A stretch of 8,038 nt of DNA, taken from assembly GCA_902767455.1 (NCBI GenBank), contig CACXHH010000199.1, positions 1-8,038 on the forward strand, given 5' to 3'. This DNA comes from an uncultured Eubacteriales bacterium (lineage in GTDB: Bacteria; Bacillota; Clostridia; Christensenellales; Borkfalkiaceae). The notes beneath the pieces were generated by a model. That model was not told the origin of the DNA. It saw only the letters and a program-made list of their open reading frames with translations, and made no database searches. The position numbers and the translations under genes were made by a program. This document shows positions 6,788-8,038 of this stretch, in pieces (position 1 is the stretch's first letter; every line of letters begins with the position of its first letter).

Positions 6788-7444
6788 ATGTCGTTCTTTT
6801 CAAATTTCAATTCCGACAGATGCCCTTGCCGCATTTCGGGCAATCCGCTCAACGGGCTTGAAGAAAAGGTTTGTATAGAAGTAAACAAAGTCTTTGACTC
6901 GTGCATGAAGCAGAGTCAGGAAGAAGGCGTCGTGTTGACGCTTACGGATAACGTCCCCGAAAACCCGACTTACCCTTTGACGTTCGTCAGCGCCAAGTCG
7001 ACTACTACCGAAGGCGTTTTGCAAAACGTTCAGGTCGACAGACTTGCCGACAGACCTAACTTTGCCCGCGTTCAGGCTACCGTGTGTATTCCCGTCGAAG
7101 TTCTTTACGTCGATGCCGCGGGGGTCGAGGGCAAGGCGAACGCAACCGCGTGCTTTTCGCACGACGTGATACTCTTCGTGCCGCAGCCGTCGGTCATACC
7201 GTATAACACGCAAGCCGTAGTTTCGCTCATCGCGACCGAAGGCGCTTATACCGCCGAAAACACGTTCACCGTCACTTGCTGCGTTACCGTGATTTTGAAG
7301 ATCGTAATGCCCGTGGAACTTCTTATCCCCGCTTACGGTTACTGCAATATCCCGCCTTGTCAGGAATATTCGCAGGAAGTGTGCGCGGGGTTCTTCGAGC
7401 TTCCGCTCTTTCCCGGGAACGGCAACGGAAACGGAAACGGCTGA
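6788..7444 (+). CDS. Cysteine-rich hypothetical protein, spore-coat-like, with SPOCS-like region
   Basis: I have no firm family name for this 218-residue protein. It has no signal peptide and no transmembrane helix. It contains 11 cysteines (residues 12, 14, 29, 39, 100, 122, 164, 165, 186, 191, 199), an unusually high number for a cytoplasmic protein. The N-terminal block EKVCIEVNKVFDSCMKQ is followed by a beta-rich segment (about 93-185) with the pattern ATVCIPVEVLYVDAAGVEG...FSHDV...VTVILKIVMPVELLIPAYGYC. This is reminiscent of DUF3794/SPOCS repeats found in spore-coat and SafA/SipL-type proteins. The C-terminus has CNIPPCQEYSQEVC and then a low-complexity Gly-Asn tail (210-218). It closely resembles conserved hypothetical proteins I recall from Clostridia. 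A role in the spore coat is inferred from cysteine content, the SPOCS-like pattern and the promoter. It is transcribed alone, between two terminators. Confidence 0.75.
   Translation: MSFFSNFNSDRCPCRISGNPLNGLEEKVCIEVNKVFDSCMKQSQEEGVVLTLTDNVPENPTYPLTFVSAKSTTTEGVLQNVQVDRLADRPNFARVQATVCIPVEVLYVDAAGVEGKANATACFSHDVILFVPQPSVIPYNTQAVVSLIATEGAYTAENTFTVTCCVTVILKIVMPVELLIPAYGYCNIPPCQEYSQEVCAGFFELPLFPGNGNGNGNG
7415..7441 (+). repeat. Short tandem repeat coding for a Gly-Asn tail
   Basis: Four copies of a 6-base unit GGNAAC plus a final GGC encode GNGNGNGNG at the extreme C-terminus of the cysteine-rich protein, just before the TGA stop. The last two full units are identical, and the others differ only at the third base. 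Such arrays can change copy number by slippage in whole codon pairs. Confidence 0.8.
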
Positions 7445-7491
7445 CGCGGAGCCGTAAAAAAGCCGTAAAATACATAAAGTTTCTCTTTGCG

Positions 7492-7517
7492 CCCGACGGC
7501 GAGCCCGTCGGGTTTTT
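7492..7517 (+). terminator. Rho-independent terminator of the cysteine-rich gene
   Basis: CCCGACGG (7492-7499) pairs perfectly with CCGTCGGG (7505-7512) around a 5-base CGAGC loop. Five T residues (7513-7517) follow. It lies 47 bases after the stop codon. Confidence 0.92.
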
Positions 7518-7548
7518 CGCGCGATAAAAAACGCTCGCCAAATTAAAG

Positions 7549-7569
7549 ATCGATTTTGAAAAAATCGAT
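7549..7569. repeat. AT-rich inverted repeat before the YitT-family promoter
   Basis: ATCGATTTT (7549-7557) and AAAATCGAT (7561-7569) form a perfect 9-bp inverted repeat around GAA. It sits 11 bases upstream of the -35 element of the next gene. It could be an operator-like site or a second weak terminator stem, but no T-run follows. Confidence 0.4.
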
Positions 7570-7579
7570 TTAAAAATCG

Positions 7580-7608
7580 TTGACAAAAGATAATTAAAAG
7601 TATATATT
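7580..7608 (+). promoter_or_regulatory. Housekeeping promoter of the YitT-family gene
   Basis: A perfect TTGACA (7580-7585) is followed after 17 bases by TATATT (7603-7608), a near-consensus SigA promoter and the best in the window. The predicted start near 7615 gives a leader of about 50 bases with a GC-rich hairpin and an AAGGAAG ribosome binding site (7654-7660). Confidence 0.85.
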
Positions 7609-7625
7609 TTTATAGTGCGAAAGGC

Positions 7626-7643
7626 GCGGGCGGATAAGCCCGC
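7626..7643 (+). other. Hairpin in the leader of the YitT-family gene
   Basis: GCGGGC (7626-7631) pairs with GCCCGC (7638-7643) around GGATAA. An outer GGC (7623-7625) can pair with GCC (7648-7650) across an AAAA bulge. The structure ends just before the ribosome binding site. It matches no riboswitch class that I recognise and may only stabilise the 5' end or tune translation. Confidence 0.45.
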
Positions 7644-7666
7644 AAAAGCCGCAAAGGAAGAAAGCT

Positions 7667-8038
7667 ATGACTAAACGTCCGGTAGTCAAATTTTTGTCGG
7701 AATGTCTGCTGATAGTAGCTTTGGGGTTGCTTGACTCCCTTAATTACTGTCTGCTCATAATAGGTAATTTCGTACCTATGGGCGTCAGCGGTATAGCCGT
7801 TATCATCAACTATATAGCGGGTATCACGAGCGGTTGGTTCACCTGGTTTTCGCTTATCGCAAACTTTCCGCTTTGCCTGCTCGCGTTTATCTTCGTCGAC
7901 AAAGATTTTGCGGTCAAATCGTTCTTATACGTTTTTACGCTTTCGATCGGCGTATTCTTCTTGCAGAAACTCGGCGTGCATAATTACGCTTATCATAACG
8001 ACAATTCGCTTATCCCGGTGCTTATCGCAAGCGTTATC
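7667..8038 (+). CDS. YitT-family (DUF161) membrane protein, 3' truncated
   Basis: The first 124 residues of a polytopic inner-membrane protein are visible before the right edge. Family members are usually 280-300 residues, with several N-terminal helices and a soluble C-terminal DUF2179 domain, which would lie outside the window. Hydrophobic segments are seen at about residues 11-33, 36-55, 60-80 and 85-102. The pattern VPMGVSGIAVIINYIAGITSGWFTWFSLIANFPLCLLAFIFVDKDFAVKS is typical: a G-x-SGIA block, then N-x-PL and a K-x-F-x-x-KS loop. The ATG at 7667 is set by AAGGAAG seven to thirteen bases upstream and a strong promoter. The biochemical function of this family is not established. Transport has been suggested, but nothing here tests that. 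Confidence 0.85.
   Translation, partial: MTKRPVVKFLSECLLIVALGLLDSLNYCLLIIGNFVPMGVSGIAVIINYIAGITSGWFTWFSLIANFPLCLLAFIFVDKDFAVKSFLYVFTLSIGVFFLQKLGVHNYAYHNDNSLIPVLIASVI

Noticed and set aside
7615..7666. Riboswitch in front of the YitT-family gene
   Set aside because: The leader is about 50 bases with one simple hairpin, and no known aptamer core can be recognised.

Overview
The window looks like chromosomal DNA from an endospore-forming member of the Bacillota (Clostridia). The evidence is a spmA-spmB spore-maturation pair, a metG-tatD-rsmA cluster of the Firmicutes type, a K+-type membrane pyrophosphatase, clear AGGAGG-type ribosome binding sites in front of several genes, and GC-rich hairpin plus T-tract terminators. 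TAA, TAG and TGA all serve as stops. No mobile element, phage gene, CRISPR array, tRNA or rRNA is visible.

Layout. (1) Positions 2-1669, plus strand: the C-terminal three quarters or so of a membrane pyrophosphatase (hppA), cut by the left edge and closed by a strong terminator. (2) Positions 1723-1899: a gene-free gap between convergent genes with a run of perfect inverted repeats. (3) Positions 1900-2945, minus strand: spmB and spmA, overlapping by 4 bases. (4) Positions 2946-3042: a compact divergent promoter region with a SigE-like promoter for spmA back-to-back with an extended -10 housekeeping promoter for metG. (5) Positions 3043-6653, plus strand: the operon metG-tatD-rsmA, closed by a terminator. 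(6) Positions 6721-7517: a single-gene unit coding for a cysteine-rich protein that resembles sporulation or coat-associated hypothetical proteins, with its own promoter (possibly SigK-like), an excellent ribosome binding site and a terminator. (7) Positions 7580-8038: a canonical promoter, a hairpin leader and the start of a YitT-family membrane protein cut by the right edge.

How the genes work together. metG, tatD and rsmA are housekeeping translation and RNA or DNA maintenance genes. spmA/spmB and the cysteine-rich gene look like sporulation genes inserted among them. The pyrophosphatase and the YitT-like protein are membrane proteins with no obvious functional link to their neighbours. 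Most of the window is ordinary core genome. The least explained items are the cysteine-rich gene with its sporulation-like promoter, the apparently leaderless spmA start, and the inverted-repeat cluster after hppA.
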